Shown: positions 8,327 to 17,792 of the stretch, piece after piece | Numbering within the stretch: the stretch's first letter is position 1 | How the letters are laid out: the number at the start of each line of letters is the position of its first letter | Assembly (NCBI GenBank): GCA_964429135.1 | Contig: CAYSAU010000001.1 | Coordinates: 62,001 to 126,000 of the forward strand | From: CAZSDU01 sp964429135 | GTDB lineage: Bacteria > Bacteroidota > Bacteroidia > Bacteroidales > FEN-979 | DNA: 64,000 nt | Reading direction: 5' to 3' | Made by a program: the position numbers and the translations under genes | The notes under the pieces: model-generated | Told to the model about the DNA's origin: nothing | The model's input: the letters and a program-made list of their open reading frames with translations, nothing else | Database searches by the model: none

Positions 8327-9787
8327 ATGATCTCAAGGCAGTTCTTTAAATCCTCCCTAATTTACTCCACGGTCGGTGCCCTGCCTTATGCCTCTGGATT
8401 TCTGTTGATTCCCTGGTTTACTGCTTATCTTACGCCCTCTCAATTCGGAGTCAATGCTCTGTATATCAGCTTGATGTATTTTATTCAGATTTTTGCTTCC
8501 TACGGTCAGGATATGTCGGTGAGTGTACAGTATTTTGATCATAACGATACCCATCGCAAGTTGAAAGAATACCTGGGCACGGTGTTTATCGGACTGGGGA
8601 TCATGGGAGCCACAACTTTTATTTTCTTCTTTTTTGGCGGGATCTCTCTTTTTAACATCGTGTTTAAAAGCAAAGATTTCATTGAAGTTATCCCCTTCGG
8701 ACTTTTTACTATTCTCTCGGCCATCATGAACAGCTCGGTGAAAACCTATTCTACCCTCTTGATTGCGCAACAAAGACCCGAACGCTTTTTTTGGATCAAT
8801 ATCACTAATTTTATTCTGACTATTGTCAGCTCTCTTGCCTTAATGTATTTATTCCCTTTCACGCTTTACGGTCCTATCCTTGGAAGATTGATACCTGCCA
8901 TCATTTCAGCTTCCATCGTCATGGGATTACTGGGAAAGGAATATGGACTTTCCTGGAATCCCCGGCTGGTCAAAAAGATTGTCAGCTACAGTTCCCCCTT
9001 GATGGCTTACGCCCTCCTTACCTGGGTGGTGACCTATATTGATCGTTTTCTAATTTTAAGAATTCTCGGGGATCCAACTCAGGTTGCCATCTTTGATTTC
9101 GCGGTGAAAATGGTCATCGGCATTGATCTGGTCATGACCGGACTGGTGAACACTGTGAATCCAACAATTTATAATATATGGAAGGGTCAAGGGATACAGG
9201 AAAGCAATATAGAGATCAACCGTTACTATAACGGGATTACCGCGTTTATTCTATTGTTTATCCCCCTACTGATCATTTTTGCCCCCTTGCTTATTCCTTT
9301 GGTAGTTCATAAAGCTATCTATTACGAATCCTTTGCCTTTTTAGCCGTTCTTGCTTCAGGCTATGCCACACGTGTATGGTTTTATATGTTTCTTGCTCCC
9401 CTGATGTTTTTCAAACGAACTTCGGCCCTACCAAGGGTTTTTATCCTGAGTGCTTTGTTCGAGATCCTGGTGGGGATTACCCTGATCCATTTTTTTGGAC
9501 TGATTGGCGCGGTATGGACTAATTTTCTGGTTAAACCTTTACAGGCCTTGCTGATGTACCTTGAATGCCGGAAAGTATATACCTTCAAGCTTAATCCATG
9601 GAAAATTTTTTATATTCCGGTAATTTTTATCCTTTTTGTGATTCTTTCAGAAACCCTGACCCCACAGTTCCTGATACGATATATGGAAATCGGACAGTTA
9701 GTGGTGGCGATTGCATTGGTTTATTTCGCGTTTCGCAAAGAACTCTTACCCTTTCTTCGCAAAGTCATTCCCGGGTCTTTTTTATAG
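8327..9787 (+). CDS. Wzx-type polysaccharide/lipid-linked oligosaccharide flippase
   Basis: The 486-residue protein is almost entirely hydrophobic with about 12-14 predicted membrane spans and the N-terminal pattern of the MOP exporter superfamily (MISRQFFKSSLIYSTVGALP then GFLLIPWFTAYLTPSQFGV, close to the Polysacc_synt motif). Members flip undecaprenyl-linked oligosaccharides across the inner membrane. It lies 14 nt behind the glycosyltransferase gene and its last 23 nt overlap the convergent BrkB-like gene. The carried glycan is unknown. Confidence 0.87.
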   Translation: MISRQFFKSSLIYSTVGALPYASGFLLIPWFTAYLTPSQFGVNALYISLMYFIQIFASYGQDMSVSVQYFDHNDTHRKLKEYLGTVFIGLGIMGATTFIFFFFGGISLFNIVFKSKDFIEVIPFGLFTILSAIMNSSVKTYSTLLIAQQRPERFFWINITNFILTIVSSLALMYLFPFTLYGPILGRLIPAIISASIVMGLLGKEYGLSWNPRLVKKIVSYSSPLMAYALLTWVVTYIDRFLILRILGDPTQVAIFDFAVKMVIGIDLVMTGLVNTVNPTIYNIWKGQGIQESNIEINRYYNGITAFILLFIPLLIIFAPLLIPLVVHKAIYYESFAFLAVLASGYATRVWFYMFLAPLMFFKRTSALPRVFILSALFEILVGITLIHFFGLIGAVWTNFLVKPLQALLMYLECRKVYTFKLNPWKIFYIPVIFILFVILSETLTPQFLIRYMEIGQLVVAIALVYFAFRKELLPFLRKVIPGSFL

Positions 9788-10670
9788 AAACATTAAGTTC
9801 AAAACCTATCAGCAGACTAATGGCGTTGATATAGATCCACATCAGCACAATCATCAGCGTTCCCAATGAGCCGTAAAGGACATTGTAGCTGGAGAAATGA
9901 TCCACATAAAAGTTAAAACCTAGTGTAGTGAGAATCACCAGGATGGTGGCCAGCATTGAACCGGCAGAAAGGATACGAAAACGGGCTGCTTTTGCCGGCG
10001 CCAGGGCATAAAGAAAAGAAATGGCAAAGAGCAGCAAGGCAAAGATTACAAGCCATCGGAGAAATTCGACAAACAGACTGAAAAAAATGCTTTTTTCGAT
10101 AAAATCCGGCAAAATGAATTGGAGAAGAGATGAACCGAACGTCATCAACCCGATGGAAATGATCAGCAGGATAGAAAGAATAATCAATATCAGTACAGAG
10201 ATCAGGTATTGCTTGATCATCGAACGGGTTTCGAAGACATGAGCTGAATTATTAAAAGCCTCTATCAGGCTATTAATGCCGTTGGTTGAAAAATAAAGTG
10301 TCAACACAAGATTAAAGATCATCAGGCTGCTACGGGGTCTGGTCACAATGTCAAGGATGGTTCCTTTCACCGTATCGTAAGCTGAACGAGGCAGCAATTC
10401 CCGGATGAGTTCCATCAGCGATTGTTGGAAATTTTCGATAGGAATAAAGGGGATGATGGTAAAAAGGAAGATCAGAAAAGGAAAAATAGCCAGAAACAAG
10501 GAGAATGAAATAGCGGCCGCCCTCAGTGTAATATACCCTTTGACCAGACCCTTAAAAAAAAATATCGTGACATCATACAAGGGTTTTCCATCAAAACCGG
10601 GTAATACGATTTTTTTAGAAACCCTGATTATCCAGGCAACTATTTTCCAGGCAAGAATTTTCTCCAACAA
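9765..10670 (-). CDS. YihY/BrkB family inner-membrane protein
   Basis: This protein of about 301 residues has six membrane spans. It shows the YihY/BrkB hallmarks: a cytoplasmic N-terminus, RAAAISFSLFLAIFPFLIFLF in the first span region, SLMIFNLVLTLYFSTNGINSLIEAFN and the C-terminal YNVLYGSLGTLMIVLMWIYINAISLLIGFELN. The family was once called RNase BN in error; its molecular role is unsettled. The start is TTG at 10670 (a second TTG follows directly), because an in-frame stop lies a few codons upstream and no ATG is available. It probably sits in one transcript behind nadC, and it converges with the flippase gene. Confidence 0.88.
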   Translation of the reverse strand: MLEKILAWKIVAWIIRVSKKIVLPGFDGKPLYDVTIFFFKGLVKGYITLRAAAISFSLFLAIFPFLIFLFTIIPFIPIENFQQSLMELIRELLPRSAYDTVKGTILDIVTRPRSSLMIFNLVLTLYFSTNGINSLIEAFNNSAHVFETRSMIKQYLISVLILIILSILLIISIGLMTFGSSLLQFILPDFIEKSIFFSLFVEFLRWLVIFALLLFAISFLYALAPAKAARFRILSAGSMLATILVILTTLGFNFYVDHFSSYNVLYGSLGTLMIVLMWIYINAISLLIGFELNVSIKKTRE

Positions 10671-10732
10671 TGCTGCTCCGTTTTACCGTTTACTGCCTTA
10701 CTGTACCGCCGAATGCACATTTCTTTTTCTGA

Positions 10733-11566
10733 TCATCCGGCTTTCAGACTCATATCGAGACTCCTGATTTGATGTGTTAGGGCGCCCATTGAAATAAAAT
10801 CCACGCCGGTTTCCGCGTAAGCTCTGACATTGTTTATGCTGATGCCACCTGACGCTTCGGTCTCAAATTTTCCCTGAATGATTTGAATGGCTTTTTCCAG
10901 CTCGGCGACTGTGAAGTTATCCAGCATGACCCGGTCAACCTGGCCATGTTTCATAACCTCGTCTAATTCTCTGAAGTTTCTGACTTCAATTTCAATTTTC
11001 AGTTTTTTTTCATTTTTGTCAAGGTAGCGGTGTGCCGCTTCAATCGCGGGGATAATTCCTCCGGCAAAATCCACATGGTTATCCTTGATCATAATCATGT
11101 CGAAAAGACCCATACGGTGGTTAATACCTCCGCCTGTCACAACGGCGTATTTTTCTAACTCTCTGAGAAGGGGAGTAGTTTTCCGGGTGTCCAAGATTTT
11201 TGTTGGCAATCCTGCAAGGAGGTCAACAACCTGTCGGGTGGCTGTGGCAATACCGCTCAGTCTTTGCATGAAGTTCAGCACCAGTCGTTCCGCGCTTAAT
11301 ATCGAAATCACTTTCCCCTCAACCTGAAAAGCCAAGTCTCCTCTTTTAATGGGGGAGCCATCCTTTAGATAAACTGTCAATTTCAATGTGGCATCCAAAT
11401 GCTGAAAAATTTTTCCAGCCAGCTCTATACCGCAGAGGATTCCTTCATCTTTTACCAATAGTTTAGCTTTGCCTTTTGACCCTGAAGGAATGATGGAAAG
11501 GGATGTGTGATCTCCATCACCCAGGTCTTCTTTCAGAGCGAAATCAATGATCTTGTCAATGGTCAT
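10733..11566 (-). CDS. nadC: nicotinate-nucleotide pyrophosphorylase (carboxylating)
   Basis: This 277-residue enzyme converts quinolinate and PRPP to nicotinate mononucleotide, CO2 and PPi in de novo NAD synthesis. It shows the family signatures ATRQVVDLL, LDTRKTTPLLRELEKYAVVTGGGINHRMGLFDMIMIKDNH (split here as the RKTTP and GGGxNHRxGL...KDNH blocks), the EVRNFRELDE strand, MLDNF and the C-terminal ASGGIS...VDFISMGALTH PRPP-binding region. The start is ATG 11566. The DUF4783 gene lies 17 nt upstream on the same strand, a neighbourhood common in Bacteroidota. Confidence 0.95.
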   Translation of the reverse strand: MTIDKIIDFALKEDLGDGDHTSLSIIPSGSKGKAKLLVKDEGILCGIELAGKIFQHLDATLKLTVYLKDGSPIKRGDLAFQVEGKVISILSAERLVLNFMQRLSGIATATRQVVDLLAGLPTKILDTRKTTPLLRELEKYAVVTGGGINHRMGLFDMIMIKDNHVDFAGGIIPAIEAAHRYLDKNEKKLKIEIEVRNFRELDEVMKHGQVDRVMLDNFTVAELEKAIQIIQGKFETEASGGISINNVRAYAETGVDFISMGALTHQIRSLDMSLKAG

Positions 11567-11583
11567 AAAAGAATGGCGTGGAT

Positions 11584-12018
11584 TTAATTTTTTTCCTGAA
11601 TTTGCAGTTGGTGGATGAGGGATTGACCTCCGACTGGCTTGATCAGGAAATAAACGCGGTAGGCAGTTTGTTCCGTTTGCAAATCACCGATGGCATAGCG
11701 TGAACCATCATTCGAAGAGCCTTCCTTATTAATTTTAAAACTTTTTATCGGGTATTTAAGAAAGAAATCCCTGAGGATCTGCCCGGCCTGATTCCGACTA
11801 TAGGTGTCATCAAAACCTGGTAAACTCAGGTCTACCATAGTATTGAAGTATTTTGCTACTTCAGTGGCATTCCCGTTTTGTATTCCTGCTACCACCAGTT
11901 TGGCTGTTTCTTCGGGTCCGCCGGCAAAGACATGCGAGACAGACAGGTATAGAAACAGAAAGAGGAGCGTTAATCGATCTGTAAAAAGTGATCTGTAATA
12001 TCTGTGATGCTGTTTCAT
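11584..12018 (-). CDS. DUF4783 exported protein
   Basis: The start is taken as ATG 12018, which puts a classic signal peptide at the N-terminus (MKQHHRYYRSLFTDRLTLLF... ending SHVFA) and gives 144 residues. An upstream ATG at 12048 would add an unlikely N-terminal tail. The mature part (VAGIQNGNATEVAKYFN, VDLSLPG, GQILRDFFLKYP and SRYAIGDL) matches the DUF4783 family, a small NTF2-like fold found in Bacteroidota. Its function is unknown. It lies upstream of nadC and divergent from rlmH. Confidence 0.82.
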   Translation of the reverse strand: MKQHHRYYRSLFTDRLTLLFLFLYLSVSHVFAGGPEETAKLVVAGIQNGNATEVAKYFNTMVDLSLPGFDDTYSRNQAGQILRDFFLKYPIKSFKINKEGSSNDGSRYAIGDLQTEQTAYRVYFLIKPVGGQSLIHQLQIQEKN

Positions 12019-12034
12019 ACTCTTGGCTTTTACA

Positions 12035-12042
12035 CAAAAGTA
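12035..12042 (-). promoter_or_regulatory. -7 box (TACTTTTG) upstream of the DUF4783-nadC operon
   Basis: The complement of 12035-12042 reads TACTTTTG, a TAnnTTTG match, 16 nt before the ATG at 12018. This spacing supports that start over the one at 12048. No clear -33 element is seen. Confidence 0.4.
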
Positions 12043-12082
12043 CGACAATTCTGATTAAAGTTCCGATCTTTGTCAGCAAATT

Positions 12083-12556
12083 ATGAAGATAAGGTTGTTA
12101 GTAATCGGAAAAACCAACGAAGAATACCTCAAAAAAGGCATTTCTGAATATGAACGCAGGATCAAACATTATGTCCCTTTCGAGATCCTTGAAATACCTG
12201 CACTCAAAAATATGGCAAGGCTTACAAAACAGGATCAGAAATCGAAAGAATCGGAATTAATAGAAAAGCAATTGAAAGCTGGTGAACTTGTTATTTTACT
12301 TGATGAGCATGGCAAAGAGTTGACTTCCAAAGCTTTTTCCGAATACCTGAATCAAAGGTTTCGTTCGGGTGCACGTAACCTTACTTTTATCATTGGCGGA
12401 GCGTATGGTGTTGAAGCTTCCTTGCAACACAAAGCGGATGATATCATAGCTTTATCAAAAATGACTTTTTCTCACCAGATGGTTAGGCTGTTTTTTACCG
12501 AACAACTTTACCGGGCCCTGACCATTCTTAAAGGAGAGCTTTATCATCATGAATAG
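12083..12556 (+). CDS. rlmH: 23S rRNA (pseudouridine-1915-N3)-methyltransferase
   Basis: This 157-residue SPOUT methyltransferase uses SAM to methylate pseudouridine 1915 in helix 69 of 23S rRNA. It is full length and shows the N-terminal MKIRLLVIGKTNEEYL, the central LVILLDEHGKELTSKAFSEYL, and the knotted SAM site TFIIGGAYGVE with the C-terminal LSKMTFSHQMVRLFFTEQLYRA and ILKGELYHHE, all diagnostic of RlmH. It stands alone between the divergent DUF4783 gene and the bat operon promoter. Confidence 0.96.
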   Translation: MKIRLLVIGKTNEEYLKKGISEYERRIKHYVPFEILEIPALKNMARLTKQDQKSKESELIEKQLKAGELVILLDEHGKELTSKAFSEYLNQRFRSGARNLTFIIGGAYGVEASLQHKADDIIALSKMTFSHQMVRLFFTEQLYRALTILKGELYHHE

Positions 12557-12622
12557 AAACCCTGCTGTTCCTGCCTTTAACAGATTTTTAACGAAATGCT
12601 TAACAATTATTAACAAGAATAC

Positions 12623-12654
12623 TTGATTCTCATTTTTTCATTTATATAAATTTG
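12623..12654 (+). promoter_or_regulatory. promoter of the bat operon
   Basis: TTG at 12623-12625, a 21-nt spacer and TAAATTTG at 12647-12654 form a good Bacteroidota promoter 22 nt upstream of the moxR ATG at 12676. It also shows that the in-frame TTG at 12652, which lies inside the -7 box, is not the translation start. Confidence 0.65.
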
Positions 12655-12675
12655 CAACTTCAAAATTCAAAGTTT

Positions 12676-13668
12676 ATGGTCGAAACTGACATCAAAGAAC
12701 TAAACGAACGGATCCAGAAGGAAAGCGCGTTTGTAGATATGGTTACCCTGGAAATGCATAAGGTAATCATCGGACAGAAGCATATGATCGAAAGGTTGCT
12801 CATTGGGTTATTAGCCGATGGACATATCCTTCTCGAAGGGGTGCCTGGTCTGGCCAAAACCTTGGCTATTAAATCCTTGGCTGGCATTATCGAAGCCAAA
12901 TTCAGTCGTATCCAATTTACCCCTGATCTGCTACCTGCCGACTTGGTCGGAACACAGATCTACAGCCAGAAGAAGGAAGAATTTAAAGTCAGGAAAGGCC
13001 CTATATTTGCCAACTTTATCCTTGCTGATGAGATCAATCGCAGCCCGGCTAAAGTACAAAGTGCTTTGCTGGAGGCAATGCAGGAACGTCAGGTAACCAT
13101 AGGGGATGAAACTTTTCCACTTCCTGAACCTTTCCTTGTTCTAGCGACTGAGAACCCCATAGAACAGGAAGGAACCTATCCCCTGCCTGAAGCCCAGGTG
13201 GATCGTTTCATGCTGAAAGTCATCATCGGATATCCGGATAAGAAAGAGGAGAAGCTGATCATCCGTCAGAATATCTCCAATGAAAAAGTCCATACCTCGG
13301 GCATCATTAAACCCGAAGATATTTTACGCGCCAGAGCGGTTACCCGGGAGGTTTACTTGGATGAGAAGATCGAAAACTACATCACCGATATTGTTTTTGC
13401 TTCCCGTTTCCCGGCCGATTATAAACTCAACAAATTTGTCGGACTGATTTCCTACGGAGCTTCTCCCCGTGCCAGCATTTATCTGGCATTGGCAGCCAAA
13501 GCTTTTGCCTTTATCAAACGGCGGGGTTATGTGATCCCGGAGGATATCCGAGCTGTGGCACACGATGTGTTACGTCACCGCATAGGGCTTACTTATGAAG
13601 CCGAAGCAGAAAATATAACAACTGAGGATATCATCAATGAGATTTTAAATACAGTTGAAGTACCTTAG
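12676..13668 (+). CDS. MoxR-family AAA+ ATPase
   Basis: The 330-residue protein has the MoxR AAA_3 signatures: Walker A GVPGLAKT, FTPDLLPADLVGT, Walker B ILADEINR, the VQSALLEAMQERQVT strand, LATENPIEQEGTYPLPEAQVDRF and the sensor-2 region SPRASIYLALAAKA. MoxR proteins are chaperone-like ATPases that mature VWA-domain proteins, which fits the three VWA-type genes downstream. The ATG at 12676 is chosen because the upstream TTG lies inside the promoter. First gene of the bat operon. Confidence 0.93.
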   Translation: MVETDIKELNERIQKESAFVDMVTLEMHKVIIGQKHMIERLLIGLLADGHILLEGVPGLAKTLAIKSLAGIIEAKFSRIQFTPDLLPADLVGTQIYSQKKEEFKVRKGPIFANFILADEINRSPAKVQSALLEAMQERQVTIGDETFPLPEPFLVLATENPIEQEGTYPLPEAQVDRFMLKVIIGYPDKKEEKLIIRQNISNEKVHTSGIIKPEDILRARAVTREVYLDEKIENYITDIVFASRFPADYKLNKFVGLISYGASPRASIYLALAAKAFAFIKRRGYVIPEDIRAVAHDVLRHRIGLTYEAEAENITTEDIINEILNTVEVP

Positions 13669-13752
13669 GATTTACTATCTTCAACTCCCCCGGGCCACCT
13701 CTTCCAACTGTTTATAGCAGTGAAGGAGCCAGGGGTTGGTTAAATAAACAAT

Positions 13753-14628
13753 ATGGAATCCGCAGAACTCTTTAAAAAAGTCAGGAAAATCGAGATTAAA
13801 ACCAGGGGTCTGAGCAACCAGATCTTTTCCGGGCAATATCATTCCGTATTCAAAGGAAGAGGAATGGCTTTTTCCGAGGTTCGCGAATACCAAATTGGCG
13901 ATGATATCAGGAGTATCGACTGGAATGTTACTGCAAGATTTAACCACCCTTTTGTAAAAGTATTTGATGAGGAAAGAGAACTCACAGTCATGTTGTTGAT
14001 TGATGTGAGCGGATCCAACCAGTTTGGCACCAGAAAATGCCTGAAACAGGATGTCATTATGGAAATTGCTGCCGTATTAGCATTCAGTGCCATACAGAAT
14101 AACGATAAAGTGGGAGTGATTTTTTTTAGCAAGAAAATTGAGAAATTCATTCCCCCTAAAAAAGGAAGCACTCATATCCTGCGCATTATCCGTGAATTGA
14201 TCGAATTCAAACCCAGTCAAAAAGGCACCAACATTGCTGAAGCATTGCGATACTTTACCAATGTCATAAAAAAACGCTGTACGGCCTTCCTACTTAGCGA
14301 CTTTCTCGATGAAGGTTTCGCTGATGCTATCCGAATCGCTAATAAGAAGCATGATCTCATCGCAGTGAATATCTCTGATGAACGAGAAAAAGTATTACCC
14401 GATGTTGGACTGATGCGCGTTCGACATGCTGAAAGTGGTGTTTTGCAATGGGTTGATACCTCGAATTTCAGAACACGGACACACTACGCCCAATGGGTGA
14501 ATCGGCACGACAGTTTCCTGAACGACACTTTTTTACGTGGGGGAGTCGATGTCGTCAGGGTACGCACCGATGAAGACTATATCAAACCCCTGATGAACCT
14601 TTTTAAGAAGCGAGGTAGTAGAAAATGA
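13753..14628 (+). CDS. DUF58 domain protein with VWA-like fold
   Basis: The 291-residue protein opens with KVRKIEIKTRGLSNQIFSGQYHS and GMAFSEVREYQIGDDIRSIDWNVTAR, the defining DUF58 block, followed by a VWA-like metal site motif IDVSGS near residue 82. Partners of MoxR ATPases often have this fold. It lies 84 nt behind moxR, and its stop overlaps the next start (ATGA at 14625), so translation is coupled. It is predicted to be cytosolic. The exact role in the Bat system is not known. Confidence 0.9.
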   Translation: MESAELFKKVRKIEIKTRGLSNQIFSGQYHSVFKGRGMAFSEVREYQIGDDIRSIDWNVTARFNHPFVKVFDEERELTVMLLIDVSGSNQFGTRKCLKQDVIMEIAAVLAFSAIQNNDKVGVIFFSKKIEKFIPPKKGSTHILRIIRELIEFKPSQKGTNIAEALRYFTNVIKKRCTAFLLSDFLDEGFADAIRIANKKHDLIAVNISDEREKVLPDVGLMRVRHAESGVLQWVDTSNFRTRTHYAQWVNRHDSFLNDTFLRGGVDVVRVRTDEDYIKPLMNLFKKRGSRK

Positions 14629-15623
14629 GAGCTGGTTTACGATCTAATAAGATTTGCGATCTGCGATTTTTAAATTGCAATTACATTGTTTTGCTATTTC
14701 TTTTTTTCTCCCTGTACGGCTATTCCCAACAGACCTCAGTTTCTGCCCGGCTTGATACTTCAGCGATGCTGATCGGCGATCATGTCGGGCTGACGATAAC
14801 TTTCTCCGGTCCGGTTAATGCCCGGGTGATGTGGCCAATGATCCCTGATACCCTCCTGGGGAACATTCAAGTTATCGGTCGCGGAAAAATAGACACAACT
14901 GTTACTGGCAATCAGCAAACCCTTCAGCAATTCCTTAACCTTACCTGCTTTGATTCGGGGTTTTACACCATCCCCCAGATACCCATAAAATATCGTATTT
15001 CGCCTGACACTTCACTGCTTACGGCTAACTCCCAACTCTTGACTCTAATGGTTCATACCCTCAAAGTAGACACCACCCTAGCCATAAAACCCATTAAAGG
15101 ACCCATGAAAGTTTCTCTTACTTTCCGTGAAATTTTACCATGGTTACTGCTCGGACTGGGAATCATTCTTTTACTTTCAGGAGTATTTTGGTATCTGAAA
15201 AAACGAAAAAAACATGAACCCATCTTCCAACTTCGTCCCAGGGTCAAACTTCAACCACATGAAATGGCGTTGCAGGAGTTTGAAAAACTAAGGATAAAGA
15301 AATTATGGCAGAACGGTCGGGTTAAAGAGTATTATACGGAATTGACAGATATCCTGAGGATTTATATTGAATCACGTTTTCTGGTTCCGGCTATGGAACA
15401 AACAAGTGCAGAGATCCTCCATGCTTTGTCAGATCATCCGGAAATTCCTCGCGGGCAGTGGCATACTCTGGGGTCTATATTGATGCTGGCCGACATGGTC
15501 AAATTTGCTAAAGCACAACCATCGCAAAAAGAAAATGAAGGAAGTCTGGAAACCGCGATTGGATTTGTGACAGATACTGGAACAGCCTCAGCGAAGAATG
15601 AGGAATTAGAAGTTATGAATTAA
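14625..15623 (+). CDS. bat-operon membrane protein (BatD-like N-terminus, DUF4381-like C-terminus)
   Basis: This 332-residue protein has an N-terminal hydrophobic signal region (YIVLLFLFFSLYGYSQQ), a beta-rich periplasmic domain (VSARLDTSAMLIGDHVGLTI..., a BatD-like opening), one membrane span (ILPWLLLGLGIILLLSGVFWYL) and a basic cytosolic tail with KLWQNGRVKEYYTELTDILRIYIESRF, resembling DUF4381. It is the usual extra gene between DUF58 and batA in Bacteroidota. ATGA overlap with the DUF58 gene supports the start. It may link periplasmic and cytosolic parts of a Bat complex; this is inference. Confidence 0.8.
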   Translation: MRAGLRSNKICDLRFLNCNYIVLLFLFFSLYGYSQQTSVSARLDTSAMLIGDHVGLTITFSGPVNARVMWPMIPDTLLGNIQVIGRGKIDTTVTGNQQTLQQFLNLTCFDSGFYTIPQIPIKYRISPDTSLLTANSQLLTLMVHTLKVDTTLAIKPIKGPMKVSLTFREILPWLLLGLGIILLLSGVFWYLKKRKKHEPIFQLRPRVKLQPHEMALQEFEKLRIKKLWQNGRVKEYYTELTDILRIYIESRFLVPAMEQTSAEILHALSDHPEIPRGQWHTLGSILMLADMVKFAKAQPSQKENEGSLETAIGFVTDTGTASAKNEELEVMN

Positions 15624-15651
15624 GAATGAAATCGACAAATCGTAAATTGAA

Positions 15652-16647
15652 ATGTTTCACGGCTTGACTTTCGGTAATCCTGGTTTCCTCATCTTTCTGG
15701 TCATTATTCCGGGACTGGTGTTATGGTACTTTTTCAGGATGAAAAGAAATCATGCGGATATGCTGGTTCCCGACACAACAGGATTTGAAGTGAAAGGCCG
15801 GAGTTTTAAATGGTATGCTTACCATGCCTTATATGTCTTACGATTGCTTGCCATTCTGCTGCTGATCATTGCCCTCGCCCGTCCACAAACAAGCCTCAGT
15901 CGTCAGGATGTTACTGTGGAAGGCATTGATTTAATGATCGCTTTCGATGTGAGTGGGTCAATGCTCGCCATGGATTTTAAACCCGATCGCTTACAGGCCT
16001 CCAAAGAAGTTGCTATAGAATTTATAGACGGGAGACCCAATGACCGCATCGGCCTTGTCATCTTCAGCGGGGAGACCTTTACCCAGTGCCCGCTGACTTC
16101 GGATCATTCAGTACTGAAAAACCTTTTCCGGGATATCAAAAGCGGAATGATTGATGATGGGACTGCCCTGGGAGATGGGCTTGCTACTGCAGTAAACCGC
16201 TTGCGAAACAGCAAAGCTATCAGCAAGGTGATCATCCTCCTCACGGATGGTGTGAATAATATGGGTTCTCTGGATCCCATTTCTGCAGCAGAAATAGCGA
16301 AACTTTATGGCATCCGTATCTATACTATCGGTGTCGGAACTATCGGTCAGGCCCCTTATCCTGTTCAAACACCTTTTGGCATTCAAACCCAGATGATGGA
16401 AGTGAAAATCGATGAGCCGCTGCTGAGGGAGATTGCTAGAATGACCGATGGAAAATATTTCCGGGCAACCAATAATGCCAAGCTTCGTAACATCTACCAG
16501 GAAATTGATAAGATGGAAAAATCAAAAATTGATGTTACCGAATTCAGGAAAAAGAAAGAAGAGTATTTACCCCTGGTATTGCTTGCTTTTATTTTCCTGG
16601 GAATCGAAATGTTGTTAAGATATGTATACCTTAAAAATATTCCTTAA
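15652..16647 (+). CDS. batA: BatA, membrane-anchored VWA protein
   Basis: The 331-residue protein has an N-terminal span (GFLIFLVIIPGLVLWYFF), a second span (ALYVLRLLAILLLIIALARP), then a VWA domain with the metal-ion site DVSGS at residues 99-103 and further metal ligands around TDG, and a C-terminal span (LVLLAFIFLGIEMLL). The ALARPQTS bridge before the VWA domain is typical of BatA/BatB. Bat proteins were linked to aerotolerance in Bacteroides fragilis; the biochemical role is unclear. A BatA-specific MIDAS and its position before batB support the name. Confidence 0.9.
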   Translation: MFHGLTFGNPGFLIFLVIIPGLVLWYFFRMKRNHADMLVPDTTGFEVKGRSFKWYAYHALYVLRLLAILLLIIALARPQTSLSRQDVTVEGIDLMIAFDVSGSMLAMDFKPDRLQASKEVAIEFIDGRPNDRIGLVIFSGETFTQCPLTSDHSVLKNLFRDIKSGMIDDGTALGDGLATAVNRLRNSKAISKVIILLTDGVNNMGSLDPISAAEIAKLYGIRIYTIGVGTIGQAPYPVQTPFGIQTQMMEVKIDEPLLREIARMTDGKYFRATNNAKLRNIYQEIDKMEKSKIDVTEFRKKKEEYLPLVLLAFIFLGIEMLLRYVYLKNIP

Positions 16648-16699
16648 ATGGTGCAAAGCGGCCATGGAAAATTGTAAATCATAAATCTTAAATCATACT

Positions 16700-17722
16700 G
16701 TGTTCAGATTTGCTCATATTAACTTTTTCTACCTGCTGGCACTGATCCTGATCTTGCTACTGTTCTTCTTGTTGTTTATACAATGGCGCAGGAAAGCATT
16801 GTCACGTTACGGAGATTGGCCTGTGATTCGCCTCCTCATACCCGAGTCGTCGATGGCTAAAATGATCCTTAAATTCACAGGGATGATGCTGGCATTGTCG
16901 TTGATTATCGTTGCATTATCCGGGCCGCAGACGGGTTCAAAATTAGAAAAGATCCAACGGAAAGGCATAGATATTATTATCGCTCTCGATGTCTCCAATT
17001 CTATGCTGGCCATGGATATCAAACCCAACCGACTGGAGAAGGCCAAGCAGTCAATCTCTCGTCTGATCGACAGATTAGAGGGCGATCGTATCGGGATCAT
17101 TGTGTTTGCCGGGAAAGCCTATACCCAGCTTCCCATTACAACGGATTATGCTGCCGCGAAGATGTTCATTCAAACCATTAATACAGGGATCGTTCCGACC
17201 CAGGGTACAGCCATCGGAGAGGCCATCAGCCTGGCCACAAATAGTTTCGGTGAATCAAAACATAACAAGGCTATCGTGATCATTACCGATGGGGAAGACC
17301 ATCAGGGCGGGGTGCTGGAACAAACCGAAAATGCAGCTAAAATTGGTATCACAGTTTATACAATAGGGATGGGATTGCCGGAAGGAGCCCCCATCCCAGT
17401 CATGAATGGCGATGTTCAGATCGGGTATAAAAAAGATCCCCAGGGAAATACCATCATGAGTAAACTTGATGAGACCCTTTTGCAACGCATTGCCAGCCTG
17501 GGAAATGGTATGTACATTCGGGCGAGCAACTCCGAAACCGGACTAAACAACATTTTCGAAGACCTGAATAAAATACAGAAATCAGAAATTGAAGCACGAC
17601 AGTTTTCCGATTATGAAGACCAATTTCAGTATTTTATTGCACTTGGACTGCTCATCCTGATCCTTGATTTATTTATTTTTGAAAGAAAGACGCAATGGCT
17701 GAAACATGTAAGGCCTTTTTAA
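16700..17722 (+). CDS. batB: BatB, membrane-anchored VWA protein
   Basis: The 340-residue paralogue of BatA has two N-terminal spans, ALSGPQTG before the VWA domain, the metal site DVSNS at residues 97-101, a TDGEDHQGG loop and a C-terminal span (YFIALGLLILILDLFIF). The start is GTG at 16700 (V/M-FRFAHINFFYLL), which matches the usual BatB N-terminus, and there is no ATG nearby. A 52-nt A/T-rich gap separates it from batA. It is expected to act in the inner membrane with BatA and the TPR protein BatC. Confidence 0.9.
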   Translation: MFRFAHINFFYLLALILILLLFFLLFIQWRRKALSRYGDWPVIRLLIPESSMAKMILKFTGMMLALSLIIVALSGPQTGSKLEKIQRKGIDIIIALDVSNSMLAMDIKPNRLEKAKQSISRLIDRLEGDRIGIIVFAGKAYTQLPITTDYAAAKMFIQTINTGIVPTQGTAIGEAISLATNSFGESKHNKAIVIITDGEDHQGGVLEQTENAAKIGITVYTIGMGLPEGAPIPVMNGDVQIGYKKDPQGNTIMSKLDETLLQRIASLGNGMYIRASNSETGLNNIFEDLNKIQKSEIEARQFSDYEDQFQYFIALGLLILILDLFIFERKTQWLKHVRPF

Positions 17723-17792
17723 CGGTGGTTGACACAACAGGTTCTGACATGACCGACTCCACCTAAAATGATGATTATCATTGCATAGAAAA